Shown here: positions 55,881 to 64,000 of the stretch, piece by piece | How the letters are laid out: each line of letters begins with the position of its first letter | How positions within the stretch are numbered: the first letter of the stretch is position 1 | From: Halomonas meridiana | GTDB lineage: Bacteria; Pseudomonadota; Gammaproteobacteria; Pseudomonadales; Halomonadaceae | DNA: 64,000 bases | NCBI RefSeq assembly: GCF_009846525.1 | Contig: NZ_CP024621.1 | Coordinates: forward strand, 3,658,001-3,722,000 | Direction of reading: 5' to 3' | Notes under the pieces: model-generated | What the model saw: the letters and a program-made list of their open reading frames with translations, nothing else | Told to the model about the DNA's origin: nothing | The model's database searches: none | Translations under genes and position numbers: made by a program

Positions 55881-56816
55881 ATGGCAGCACCCTCCGTGCA
55901 TCCCGTTCCTGTTTTCAAGCTTTATGGAGAAACAAAGCACTGGCCTACGCCGGATTTACTCCATTGCGAATCAATCCCAGAGCGCAGTCGGCTACATGAT
56001 TGGCATATCCGCCCCCATCGCCATGCTGACCTAGTTCATATTCTGTTGATTAGTCAGGGCAGCGTCACGTTAGAGCTAGAGGGAACACGTCATAATTTGC
56101 AAAGTGCTGTCACAATTGTTGTGCCCGCCATGGCAATTCATGGTTTCCACTTTTCATCCGATGTACAAGGGCACATCATTACACTGGCCAAGCCGCTGGC
56201 AGATCATCTGCATGCTTTGATGGGAGAGAGCAGTGCTCTTAAAAAGGCTGACTTTTTCCATCTATCGTCTTCAAGCGAGAAAGAGCGTGTTGCCACCTTA
56301 GTGGCACAGATCGATCAGGAGTACCGCCAATTCGCACCTGGACGAAACCAGTTGCTTGAAGCGCTTATCCAGGCACTTATCGTCGAACTTTCGCGCCTTT
56401 ACAGTAATGCGAGAAGCACAGCAAAACGCTATACCCCTCGACAAAACGACAAGGGACACCAGCACCTAGAGCAATTTCAAACACTGATTGAGGCTTATTA
56501 TCGCGAGCAGCCCAGCATTGAGTGGTTAGCCGGGCAGGTAGGCGTCAGCAGTGCACACTTGAATATGCTTTGCCGCCAACTTGCTGGGCGCAGCGCTCTA
56601 CAGCTACTGCACGAGCGTTTACTGTTGGAAGCCAAGCGCCAGCTCACCTATACCAATATGACTATTGGCCAGGTCTCTGATAGCCTGGGCTTCTCCGAAC
56701 CCGCCTACTTCACGCGCTTCTTCAAGCGCAATACCGAGCTTTCACCACGGGCCTTTCGGCTACGTCAGCATGCTAATAAGATCCCAAACAAAGAAGTCTC
56801 CGGCCAGCTGACTTGA
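55881..56816 (+). CDS. AraC-family regulator of 4-hydroxybenzoate use
   Basis: A 311-residue activator with an N-terminal cupin (WHIRPHRHADLVHILLISQG) and two C-terminal helix-turn-helix units (IEWLAGQVGVSSAHLNMLCR and IGQVSDSLGFSEPAYFTRFF). Such PobC/PobR-like proteins switch on pobA when 4-hydroxybenzoate binds the cupin. The divergent arrangement with pobA is strong support. AGGGAG precedes the ATG at 55881; the GTG at 55878 is also possible. Its base composition is more AT-rich than the region average. Confidence 0.88.
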   Translation: MAAPSVHPVPVFKLYGETKHWPTPDLLHCESIPERSRLHDWHIRPHRHADLVHILLISQGSVTLELEGTRHNLQSAVTIVVPAMAIHGFHFSSDVQGHIITLAKPLADHLHALMGESSALKKADFFHLSSSSEKERVATLVAQIDQEYRQFAPGRNQLLEALIQALIVELSRLYSNARSTAKRYTPRQNDKGHQHLEQFQTLIEAYYREQPSIEWLAGQVGVSSAHLNMLCRQLAGRSALQLLHERLLLEAKRQLTYTNMTIGQVSDSLGFSEPAYFTRFFKRNTELSPRAFRLRQHANKIPNKEVSGQLT

Positions 56817-56896
56817 CTAAAGGCGAGGCAATTGCGGCAACTTGTACATGCGACCGCTAAATATAGTTGTATCGCCTTCGCCCCAGGCTTGAGGTA

Positions 56897-57985
56897 TTAG
56901 CTGATCTGGATTATTGGCTTGACGGTGATGCCTTCCTTAGAGTCTTTGAAGGCCTGGTGAATCTGTTCGGGTGAGTAGAACTTGACCAGCCGATCAAAAG
57001 GGAAGCGCCCATCTTTGAAGTAAGCGACCAACTGGGGAATGAACACCCGCGGTACCGAATCACCCTCAATCACCCCAATCATCGACTTGCCTTCGGCCAT
57101 TAAATCGTGATGTACGTCCAGGGTGACCTCGGGAGTGACACCGACAATAGCCGAGACCCCAAGCGGGCAAAGCCCCTGCAGGGACTGACGTACCACCATC
57201 GGCACACCAGTGGTTTCTACAGCGAACTGACTGCCTTTACCTGTGATCTCTCTGACACGCTCGACAGTGTCTTCCTGCTGGCCATTGATAGCATGAGTCG
57301 CCCCCAGCTCGCAGGCCAACTTGAGGCGGCTGTCATGAACATCCACTGCAATAATTTGGCGGCAGCCGACAATCTTTGCTGCCATGATGGCAGAGAGCCC
57401 TACCGCCCCGCAGCCATAGACCACTAGGCTTGACCCAAAATCAGGCTTGAGCCGGTTGAGCACTGTGCCTGCCCCAGTCTGGATGCCACAACCGAGTGGA
57501 CCGAGTAAAGCCAAGTCCACCTCCGAGTCAACCAGTACCGCGTTTCGAGCGCTGACCACAGCGTGGGTAGCAAAGGATGATTGCCCAAAGAAAGTGGCCA
57601 GTGGCTCACCTCTCCTCGCCAGTCGTTGGCTGCCATCATCCATGGCACCACCGAAGTTAAGCTCGTTGAATGTGTCGCAAACAGTGGGATGGCCGGTCAA
57701 ACAGTGGTCGCATTTACCACAGTGAGCAAATGACAGCACGACATGATCGCCCACCTTAAGACCTGACACACCCTCTCCAAGGGCCTCTACTACTCCAGCG
57801 CCCTCGTGGCCTAACACGATTGGAAAGGGGGCAATGCCCAGGTCTCTTGCCACCGCATCAGTATGGCAGACACCAGTAGCCACAATTCGAACCCGTACCT
57901 CGCCCAGGCTAGGCTCTTCCAGCTCAACTGCCTGCCACTCAAAGTCTTGCCCTTGTTTAGAGATCACGGCCGCTTGAATTTGCAT
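56897..57985 (-). CDS. Zinc-dependent aryl-alcohol dehydrogenase
   Basis: A 362-residue medium-chain dehydrogenase close to benzyl alcohol dehydrogenase (XylB). Catalytic zinc ligands are Cys in TGVCHTDAV and GHEGAG; the structural zinc is held by four cysteines in CGKCDHCLTGHPTVC. The NAD site is YGCGAVGLSAIMAAK followed by an acidic residue. It would oxidise benzylic alcohols to aldehydes for the next enzyme. Last gene of the operon dctP-dctQ-dctM-ALDH-ADH. Confidence 0.9.
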   Translation of the reverse strand: MQIQAAVISKQGQDFEWQAVELEEPSLGEVRVRIVATGVCHTDAVARDLGIAPFPIVLGHEGAGVVEALGEGVSGLKVGDHVVLSFAHCGKCDHCLTGHPTVCDTFNELNFGGAMDDGSQRLARRGEPLATFFGQSSFATHAVVSARNAVLVDSEVDLALLGPLGCGIQTGAGTVLNRLKPDFGSSLVVYGCGAVGLSAIMAAKIVGCRQIIAVDVHDSRLKLACELGATHAINGQQEDTVERVREITGKGSQFAVETTGVPMVVRQSLQGLCPLGVSAIVGVTPEVTLDVHHDLMAEGKSMIGVIEGDSVPRVFIPQLVAYFKDGRFPFDRLVKFYSPEQIHQAFKDSKEGITVKPIIQIS

Positions 57986-58050
57986 GGTTAACTCCTCACC
58001 TTAAGAATTTGAAAGCCAAGCCATCCATTGACACCCTAAAACATACAAAC

Positions 58051-59502
58051 TTAAAGAGGATAGTCACGCGGCCCCATTTGCATCGTCATCCAACGCAACT
58101 CAGTAAACTCTTCGATCCCCGCTTTACCACCAAATCGCCCGTAACCGCTTGATTTTACGCCACCAAACGGCATCTGCGGCTCATCGTGTACCGTGGGCGC
58201 ATTGATATGGCAGATTCCCGTTTGTAAGCGCCTTGCCACTTTCATAGCTCGTGCACTATCGCGGCTAAACACCGCTGATGAGAGGCCATACTCGCTATCG
58301 TTAGCGATGCGAATCGCTTCTTCCTCACCCTCCACGCGAATCACCGCCACGATCGGGCCAAACGACTCTTCGCTATAGAGCCGCATGTCGCTGGTCACGC
58401 CATCGATGACCGTGGCCTGCATCACGACCCCTTCTGCTTTACCGCCAGCAGCGAGATGGGCGCCCTTATCCACAGCATCCTCAATGAGGCTATTTAGTTT
58501 TTCTCCTGACGCCGGGTTGATTAACGTGCCCAGCGCATGACTCTTATCACGCGGGTCACCCGCCTTTAGCGCCTTGGCTCGAGCGGCAAACTTATCAACG
58601 AACGCATCCGCAATGCGCTGATCGACAATCACACGCTCGGTGGACATGCAGATCTGGCCTTGGTTGAAGAATGCGCCAAAGATGGCTGCATCCACCGCTG
58701 CGTCAATATCCGCGTCATCCAACACCAGAAACGGTGCTTTACCGCCCAGTTCAAGCAGCACAGGCTGCAACTGCTTAGCGGCTTGCTCGGCAATGATTTT
58801 TCCCACGCCTGTAGAGCCGGTAAAGTTAATCCGCCGTACCGACGGGTGGGCAATCAACGCACTCACCACATCCGCAGCGTTATCCGGTGCATTGGTAATC
58901 ACGTTGACAATACCGCCGCCAAACCCTGCTTCTTGAAGCACTTCACCAATAAGATGGTGAGTCGCGGGGCACTGCTCAGAAGCTTTCAGAATAACGGTGT
59001 TGCCACAGGCCAAAGGGGTGGCGATGGCTCGCGTACCTAGAATAATGGGCGCATTCCAGGGGGCGATGCCCACGACCACACCACAAGGTACACGCACTCC
59101 CATGGCCATACTGTCGGGTACGTTCGAGGGAATAATATCGCCATGAATTTGCGTAGTGAGCGCCGCTGCCTCACGCAGCACATCTGCCGCCACTTTGACG
59201 TTAAACCCCGCCCATCCAGGCGTAGCACCAGTCTCATCGATCATTCGGTCAATAAAGTCGCCCTGATGCGCTTCCATCAGCTCAGCTGCTTTTAGCAATT
59301 TGGCGCGCCGTTCACCTGGGCCTGTTTGCGACCATGCATCAAACGCCCGGCCAGCCGCGTCGGCAGCCGCATTTGCATCACCCACACTTGCCGCCGCCGC
59401 CGTAGTGACAACATCGCCACTCAGCGGATTCGCTCGAGTAAAAGTGGCTCCGTGCTCAGCTGCTTTTGATTCACCTGCGGACAATAGCTGAAGAGTGACC
59501 AT
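58051..59502 (-). CDS. Aryl-aldehyde dehydrogenase (benzaldehyde/vanillin type)
   Basis: A 483-residue NAD(P)-dependent aldehyde dehydrogenase. The catalytic cysteine is Cys285 in NQGQICMS and the general base Glu251 in LLELGGKAP. The ending INAPTVHDEPQMPFGGVKS is characteristic of the vanillin, salicylaldehyde and benzaldehyde dehydrogenase group. It lies 27 bases after the TRAP large permease and 65 before the alcohol dehydrogenase, so import and oxidation are one operon. A close paralogue starts at the window's right edge. Confidence 0.9.
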   Translation of the reverse strand: MVTLQLLSAGESKAAEHGATFTRANPLSGDVVTTAAAASVGDANAAADAAGRAFDAWSQTGPGERRAKLLKAAELMEAHQGDFIDRMIDETGATPGWAGFNVKVAADVLREAAALTTQIHGDIIPSNVPDSMAMGVRVPCGVVVGIAPWNAPIILGTRAIATPLACGNTVILKASEQCPATHHLIGEVLQEAGFGGGIVNVITNAPDNAADVVSALIAHPSVRRINFTGSTGVGKIIAEQAAKQLQPVLLELGGKAPFLVLDDADIDAAVDAAIFGAFFNQGQICMSTERVIVDQRIADAFVDKFAARAKALKAGDPRDKSHALGTLINPASGEKLNSLIEDAVDKGAHLAAGGKAEGVVMQATVIDGVTSDMRLYSEESFGPIVAVIRVEGEEEAIRIANDSEYGLSSAVFSRDSARAMKVARRLQTGICHINAPTVHDEPQMPFGGVKSSGYGRFGGKAGIEEFTELRWMTMQMGPRDYPL

Positions 59503-59529
59503 GGCATTAACTCCTTGTAATAAAACAGC

Positions 59530-60819
59530 CTAAAGCAGAAACAGCGTGCTCAAAATTGGGAAGGCGATAAGCAGTGCCAAGCGTATTAAGTCAGAAACGA
59601 CAAAGGGCGCGACCCCTTTAAAAATCTCACCTAGCCCGACGTGGGGCGCCATGGCTTTAATCACGAACACGTTCATCCCCACTGGCGGCGTCATTAGTCC
59701 CAGCTCAACGGTCAGCACGGTAAGAATACCGAACCATACCGGGTCGATACCCATCGCCTGAATAATCGGATAAACCACCGGTACGGTGATTACCAGCATC
59801 GCGATGGAATCCATAAACATACCCAACACAAAATAAAGCGCTAGGATGCAGAGCACTACGACGATGGGCGTGAGATCCATACCGTATAGCACGTCCGTAA
59901 TGGAGAACGAGATACGCGATACCGAAATGAAGTAACCCAGTGTCTCTGCCCCTACCAGCATGAAGAACACCACGGCAGAGAGCGCCAATGTCTCTTGGAT
60001 GCTGGCCCATAACTGCGCACTGCGCATACCTTTGACAAGGGCATAAATCAGCGTGGCAAATGCACCCACGCTGGCCCCTTCTGTAGGCGTAAAGGCCCCA
60101 AAGTAGATGCCTAAAATCATCACCAGAAACACGCCAAAGAAGGGCACCAAGCCGGTCAAGCAGAGAAACTTCTCTTTCCAAGGCGTAGGCTCGCCAGCCA
60201 CCGCCAGGGAGGGACGCAGATACATCACCACGGTAATGGTCAGTGAGTACATCACCAGCCCCAGCAAACCGGGAATCAGCCCGGCCATGAACATATCGCC
60301 CACAGACTGTTCGGTAAGAATTGCATAGATTAGCAGGGCGATACTGGGAGGAATCATGATGCCCAGCGTGCCACCAGCGGCCAATGCCCCGGTGGCCAAG
60401 CCGCGGTTGTAGCCGTAGCGCTCCATCTCAGGTAGCGCCACCCTTGTCATGGTGCTCGCCGTCGCCAATGAAGAGCCGGAAATAGCGGAGAATATACCGC
60501 AGGAGCCCACAGCTGCGATGGCCAGGCCACCCTTCCAGCCCCCACATATGATGCGGGTCGAATCAAATAGCTTACCGGCCATGCCCGAATGAGCTGCTAA
60601 TACCCCCATTAAAATAAACATTGGTACGGCGCTGAAGCTGTAGTTGGAAAGAACCTCTACGGGTACAGTTTTTAACTGAGCGACCGCGGCGTCCCAACTG
60701 ATGATCTGGGCAAACCCAACCACCCCAACAATCAGCATCGTTAAAGCAACCGGTACGCGCAGAATCATCAGTACCAATAAAAGCCCTAACCCAATGGCAC
60801 CAATCGCTTCACTCCCCAT
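59530..60819 (-). CDS. TRAP large permease (DctM), aromatic operon
   Basis: A 429-residue permease of about twelve helices, with FSAISGSSLATASTMTRVALP and GTLGIMIPPSIALLIYAIL, both standard for the family and both in frame. The ATG at 60819 follows GAGG and lies inside the end of dctQ (11-base overlap). It works with the small permease and one or both binding proteins upstream to bring in an organic acid with sodium. Substrate not directly readable; the neighbours point to an aromatic carboxylate or related compound. Confidence 0.92.
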   Translation of the reverse strand: MGSEAIGAIGLGLLLVLMILRVPVALTMLIVGVVGFAQIISWDAAVAQLKTVPVEVLSNYSFSAVPMFILMGVLAAHSGMAGKLFDSTRIICGGWKGGLAIAAVGSCGIFSAISGSSLATASTMTRVALPEMERYGYNRGLATGALAAGGTLGIMIPPSIALLIYAILTEQSVGDMFMAGLIPGLLGLVMYSLTITVVMYLRPSLAVAGEPTPWKEKFLCLTGLVPFFGVFLVMILGIYFGAFTPTEGASVGAFATLIYALVKGMRSAQLWASIQETLALSAVVFFMLVGAETLGYFISVSRISFSITDVLYGMDLTPIVVVLCILALYFVLGMFMDSIAMLVITVPVVYPIIQAMGIDPVWFGILTVLTVELGLMTPPVGMNVFVIKAMAPHVGLGEIFKGVAPFVVSDLIRLALLIAFPILSTLFLL

Positions 60820-61336
60820 GAGCTGCCTCCTCGCCCGCAGCATAAATGACACCTAGTAAGGCATGGATAAAGCTTCGCAGCCCAAGCAATAAGCTGAGTA
60901 TCGCTGCCAGCTGATAAATCGGTCCCATAGGCAAACGTAGGTCTTGAGTCACTTCGCCATGCTGAGTAGCTGCCGCCGCCGAATCCAACAGACCCACAAA
61001 GAGAATCAGCCCTAGCGCCATGAAACCAAGCAAAAAGAAGCCCTGTAAGCGATTTTTTATACTTTGAGGCAAGCGGTGAGAAAACGCTTCCACCACCACT
61101 TGGCTTTTTTCAACATTAGCGGCCATCGCTGCCAATAGCGCAAACAGCATTAAATAGCTCACTAACTCCACGCTGCCGGAAACGCGCAATGCAATAGCGC
61201 CCTCCGTTACCCGGGAAAGATATCGAGTACTAACATCAGCAATAGTAACTGCTAGTAGGCCAATGAGTGCGGCACCAGCCACAAAACGACAAATAAGGGC
61301 CAGCCAATGGCTGGCCCGGTAGAGAGTAGACTGCAT
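60809..61336 (-). CDS. TRAP small permease (DctQ), aromatic operon
   Basis: A 175-residue four-helix subunit with the family segments LIGLLAVTIADVSTRYLSR and VEKSQVVVEAFSHRLP. It lies 12 bases after the first binding-protein gene and overlaps the large permease by 11 bases. Pairing with that permease is certain from the arrangement. Confidence 0.9.
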   Translation of the reverse strand: MQSTLYRASHWLALICRFVAGAALIGLLAVTIADVSTRYLSRVTEGAIALRVSGSVELVSYLMLFALLAAMAANVEKSQVVVEAFSHRLPQSIKNRLQGFFLLGFMALGLILFVGLLDSAAAATQHGEVTQDLRLPMGPIYQLAAILSLLLGLRSFIHALLGVIYAAGEEAAHGE

Positions 61337-61348
61337 AAAACATTACCC

Positions 61349-62374
61349 CTATTGGGCGCTGCAAGACTCGCTGGCCGCCAACGCAGCCTGGTAGACATCA
61401 CGCGCCTGATCCAGTCCGCGCTCTTCCAGCTGCACCAAGTAATTTTCGATACCCGTTTTTAGCGGCCCTTGCCAATCAGGGTGCTCTAGCGGATTCTCAA
61501 TTTCACGGATAGTATGGCCTGCATCAGCAGCTTCTTGCTTGCCTTCCACATCAAGCCGATCAAAGACTTCACCCGCTTTTTCTGCCCATTTCATGCCAGA
61601 GTTGTTATCAATCACCGCCTGCTGCTCTGGGGTCAAACTGTCATAGGTGCGCTGGTTCATCGTGGCAACGAAGATCAGCGTATAGAAGGGGACTTCGGTG
61701 TGATAATTAACCAATTCATTAATACGGAAGCCTTTTAGCCCTTCCCATGGGAAGCTGAGGCCTTCAATGACGCCACGCTGCATTGACGTATAAATATCGG
61801 GTGCTGGCATACCGACTGGGCTAGCGCCCATATTTTCTAGCATCTCACCAGCTACCGCAGTAGGGCGACGAATACGTAGCCCTTCAAGATCAGCAGGGGT
61901 TTGCACATCAGTGTCGATGGTGTGAATACCGCCAGGCCCGGTGGTAAACATGAATAGCGGGCGAGTATCTTCGTACTCACTATCCAAGTGCCCATCGTCG
62001 TAGAGCGACTGCAGTACGCAGGCGCCTTGAATTGCTGTCGAGGCAATCCCTGGCAGCTCAACAATCTGAGACAACGGGAAGCGGCCAGCGGTATAGCCCT
62101 GAGCTGTGGCGCCAATATCGGCGATGCCGTTGGCAGCGGCCTCATAAATGGAGTCTGGCTTGGCCAGGGTGCCGGATGGGAACATCTGAACTGTCAGCTC
62201 ACCATTCGACTCTTCAGCAATCGTATCCGCCCACGTTTGCAGGATATCTTCGTTGACTCCCGAAGCACCTGGCCAAAAGTGAGCCATGCGCAGCGTGGTC
62301 TCTGCCTGCGCTGAGCTAACAGCAAGGCCAGCAATCGCCGCCACCAACACACAACGGGATAGGGACATTTTCAT
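61349..62374 (-). CDS. TRAP binding protein (DctP), aromatic operon
   Basis: A 341-residue periplasmic protein with a signal peptide to SSAQA/ETTLRMAHFWPG. The key arginine lies in LEGLRIRRPTAVAGEMLENMG; RGVIEGLSFPWEGLKGF follows. AGGAGG precedes the ATG. The first gene of a five-gene operon, with an IclR-like operator 31 bases upstream. It resembles the second DctP at 62587-63633 in overall plan but is clearly diverged, so the two may bind different ligands. Confidence 0.92.
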   Translation of the reverse strand: MKMSLSRCVLVAAIAGLAVSSAQAETTLRMAHFWPGASGVNEDILQTWADTIAEESNGELTVQMFPSGTLAKPDSIYEAAANGIADIGATAQGYTAGRFPLSQIVELPGIASTAIQGACVLQSLYDDGHLDSEYEDTRPLFMFTTGPGGIHTIDTDVQTPADLEGLRIRRPTAVAGEMLENMGASPVGMPAPDIYTSMQRGVIEGLSFPWEGLKGFRINELVNYHTEVPFYTLIFVATMNQRTYDSLTPEQQAVIDNNSGMKWAEKAGEVFDRLDVEGKQEAADAGHTIREIENPLEHPDWQGPLKTGIENYLVQLEERGLDQARDVYQAALAASESCSAQ

Positions 62375-62404
62375 AGGAGCCTCCTAGGCGCTACAATTTA
62401 TCGT

Positions 62405-62421
62405 TGTTCGCAAAACGAACA
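62405..62421. promoter_or_regulatory. IclR-type operator candidate upstream of the TRAP operon
   Basis: A perfect dyad, TGTTCG-caaaa-CGAACA, with another half-site GTTCGC at 62425-62430. It resembles the operators of IclR-family regulators of aromatic catabolism (PcaR, PobR) as I recall them. Its place, 31-47 bases before the first start codon, suits control of the operon. No IclR gene is in the window. Confidence 0.5.
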
Positions 62422-62521
62422 CTAGTTCGCTTATTTGCTCAACCATAATCTACAACACCAATCAGAGCCAATCGACATTCGTCTATATCTCATACATAAA
62501 GGTTTACGAAATTTCGGTTTT

Positions 62522-62557
62522 CATAAAAAAAGCCGCTTTCAAAATATGGAAGCGGCT
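62522..62557 (-). terminator. Terminator after the second DctP gene
   Basis: On the minus strand a 10-bp stem with one wobble (62548-62557 with 62531-62540), a 7-nt loop and TTTTTTATG. It separates the second DctP transcript from the operon below. Confidence 0.9.
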
Positions 62558-62586
62558 CTTACTCTTACTGACAAGAAAGCTAATAG

Positions 62587-63633
62587 CTATTTAGTTTGTT
62601 CAGTATATTTTTCAATCATTTGAGAGGCTTGCTCATAAAGCATTTGACCATCAAAGCCTCGGCTATCCATGTCGTCAATCCACTGAGCCGTGGCCGTCTC
62701 GGCAGCCGCCTGCCAGGGTGCTAGTGCGTCTTGAGCGATGTAGAACATTTCACCCTCACCCGTCGCTTCAATAGCTTTAATCGCGTCTTCTTCCGCCTGA
62801 TCCATGACCTGGCCGATTCGTTGCGCCTCTTGAAGCCCCGCATTATCGTCGATTACTTGTTTCAGCTCTGGTGAAAGTGCATCGTAACTAGCTTGGTTTA
62901 AGCCCAGCACCATCATTGCCGTATATAAACCATGATCGCCTTCGAAAAAGGTGTGGTTCTGGGCAACATCTAGCACGCCCAATGCCGCAGCGCTTTCAAA
63001 GGGCAGTGTCAGGCCATCAATGACACCCCGCGAAATCGCTTCTGGAATTTGCGGCATCGGCATACCCACCGCTTGAGCCCCCAGAAGTCCCAGATAGCGA
63101 TTCATGGTTTTCGAAGGGGCACGAATAGCCAGCCCATCCAGCTCATCAGCACTCTCAATCGCCACGTCTCTGGTATGGATTTTGCCCGGCGTATGGGCAA
63201 ATACAGCGATAGGATAGACGCCCTCAAAGGCAGCCTGCATATGCGTTGTCGCAAATTCATGGGCCGCCATGCTGGTGGCTTCGCCCGTAGTGGGCAGAAA
63301 GGGTTGGTCGAATGCCTCGGATTCCGGGAAGCGATTAGGCGTATAGCTGAGCAAGGTCCAGGCAATATCTACCACCCCGTCCTTTGCCTGATCATAGAGC
63401 GAGGGTGCTGAGCCCCCCAGTTGCATGGTAGGGAATATTTCCACCTTGATAGCCCCCTCAGACTGCTCTTCAATACGCTTAGCCCAGGGTTCCAGATACT
63501 CAGTCTGCACTGGCGTGGTAGGGGCAGCAAAGTGGTGCAAGCGCAGGGTCACCGTGTCTTGGGCATAGCCACTACCGCTAAGGAGTAGGCCGCTTAAAAA
63601 AGCGAGGCTGGCGAGTGTGGGTTTTATTGTCAT
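62587..63633 (-). CDS. Second TRAP binding protein (DctP)
   Basis: A 348-residue periplasmic protein with a signal peptide ending SGYA/QDTVTLRLHHFAAP. It has the TRAP core LDGLAIRAPSKTMNRYLGLLG (here from about residue 170) and RGVIDGLTLPFE. AAGGAGG precedes the ATG at 63633. It follows the second aldehyde dehydrogenase by 55 bases and has its own terminator; no second permease pair lies between it and the first operon, so it may share the permease below as an alternative ligand receptor, or be an orphan. Confidence 0.9.
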   Translation of the reverse strand: MTIKPTLASLAFLSGLLLSGSGYAQDTVTLRLHHFAAPTTPVQTEYLEPWAKRIEEQSEGAIKVEIFPTMQLGGSAPSLYDQAKDGVVDIAWTLLSYTPNRFPESEAFDQPFLPTTGEATSMAAHEFATTHMQAAFEGVYPIAVFAHTPGKIHTRDVAIESADELDGLAIRAPSKTMNRYLGLLGAQAVGMPMPQIPEAISRGVIDGLTLPFESAAALGVLDVAQNHTFFEGDHGLYTAMMVLGLNQASYDALSPELKQVIDDNAGLQEAQRIGQVMDQAEEDAIKAIEATGEGEMFYIAQDALAPWQAAAETATAQWIDDMDSRGFDGQMLYEQASQMIEKYTEQTK

Positions 63634-63688
63634 TGTAGTAACCTCCTTACTTATAGCCTTATTTAAAGAAATAGTGTCGGGCACTTAT

Positions 63689-64000
63689 CTAAATGGGGTA
63701 GTGGCGCGGGCCAAGCTGCATGGTCATCCAGCGCAGATCGGTGAACTCCTCAATCCCGGCCTTACCGCCAAAACGTCCATAGCCGCTCGATTTAACGCCG
63801 CCAAAGGGCATCTGGGGCTCGTCGTGCACAGTGGGGGCGTTGATGTGGCAAATACCCGACTCAATGCGCTGGGCAAACTGCATTGCTCGGGCAGTGTCAC
63901 GGCTGAAGACGGCGGCCGAAAGGCCATATTCGCTATCGTTTGCCACGCGCAGGGCTTCCTCTTCATCCTTGACGCGCATCATCGCGACTACCGGGCCAAA
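63689..64000 (-). CDS. Second aryl-aldehyde dehydrogenase, C-terminal part
   Basis: The last 103 codons of an aldehyde dehydrogenase; the start is beyond the window. By eye, 84 of these 103 residues equal the matching part of the aldehyde dehydrogenase at 58051-59502, including the block from ICHINAPTVH through the next 35 residues. It is therefore a recent paralogue with probably related aromatic aldehyde substrates. It is co-directional with the second DctP. Confidence 0.9.
   Translation of the reverse strand, partial: FGPVVAMMRVKDEEEALRVANDSEYGLSAAVFSRDTARAMQFAQRIESGICHINAPTVHDEPQMPFGGVKSSGYGRFGGKAGIEEFTDLRWMTMQLGPRHYPI

Overview
The window looks like chromosome from a moderately halophilic gammaproteobacterium of the Halomonas group. 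The strongest pointer is a complete teaABCD ectoine TRAP locus with its UspA-type partner TeaD. The high GC content, the hemCDXY block, the argH-lptM-lysA-dapF-xerC block and the thiS-thiG-trmB order fit as well. No transposase, phage gene, tRNA, rRNA or CRISPR array was seen.

Layout. 1-1.6 kb: end of a TonB-dependent siderophore receptor and a lone FhuD-like binding protein. 1.7-4.8 kb: comM/yifB, an FMN reductase and an alpha/beta hydrolase. 5-7.9 kb: malate synthase G, then a highly structured untranslated leader in front of a PaaI-type thioesterase. 7.9-13.4 kb: a three-subunit molybdenum hydroxylase, divergent from its likely maturation genes (XdhC-like and MobA-like). 13.5-17.3 kb: an MHYT-GGDEF-EAL protein, then a DUF411 metal-binding protein divergent from a glutaredoxin-MauE fusion, each with a CueR-like promoter. 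17.3-20.3 kb: DUF423, thiS, thiG, trmB and a GST. 20.33-20.49 kb: a probable Fur-controlled small RNA not tied to any protein gene. 20.5-24.5 kb: AEC carrier, membrane-anchored unknown, SCO1, PHB-depolymerase-like esterase, FKBP isomerase. 24.6-28.3 kb: teaABCD. 28.5-34 kb: DUF2390, ABC-F ATPase, dtd, chalcone-isomerase-like protein, tandem Usp and thiD. 34.1-37.4 kb: a TakP-like TRAP system whose large permease gene carries a one-base frameshift. 37.5-41.4 kb: EEP nuclease, dsbA, cytochrome c4, engB, HAD phosphatase. 41.4-46.7 kb: xerC, DUF484, dapF, lysA, lptM and argH, with overlapping or close ends. 46.8-49.3 kb: a LOV-type blue-light receptor joined to GGDEF-EAL. 49.4-53.8 kb: hemC-hemD-hemX-hemY. 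53.9-64 kb: mscL with a zinc ribbon, then an aromatic-catabolism region with pobA, an AraC regulator, aryl-alcohol and aryl-aldehyde dehydrogenases, a TRAP transporter, a second TRAP binding protein and a second aldehyde dehydrogenase cut by the window edge.

How it works together. The right end reads as uptake and oxidation of small aromatic alcohols, aldehydes and acids. The TRAP system would import the substrate, the alcohol and aldehyde dehydrogenases would take it to an aromatic acid, and PobA would hydroxylate 4-hydroxybenzoate to protocatechuate. TeaABCD recovers the compatible solute ectoine. Iron is a recurring theme: a siderophore receptor, FhuD, a Fur-type sRNA and a Fur-like site before hemC. 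The most interesting items are the sRNA with a RyhB-like seed at 20.33-20.49 kb, the structured leader at 7.31-7.45 kb, the LOV photoreceptor and the paired CueR-like promoters.
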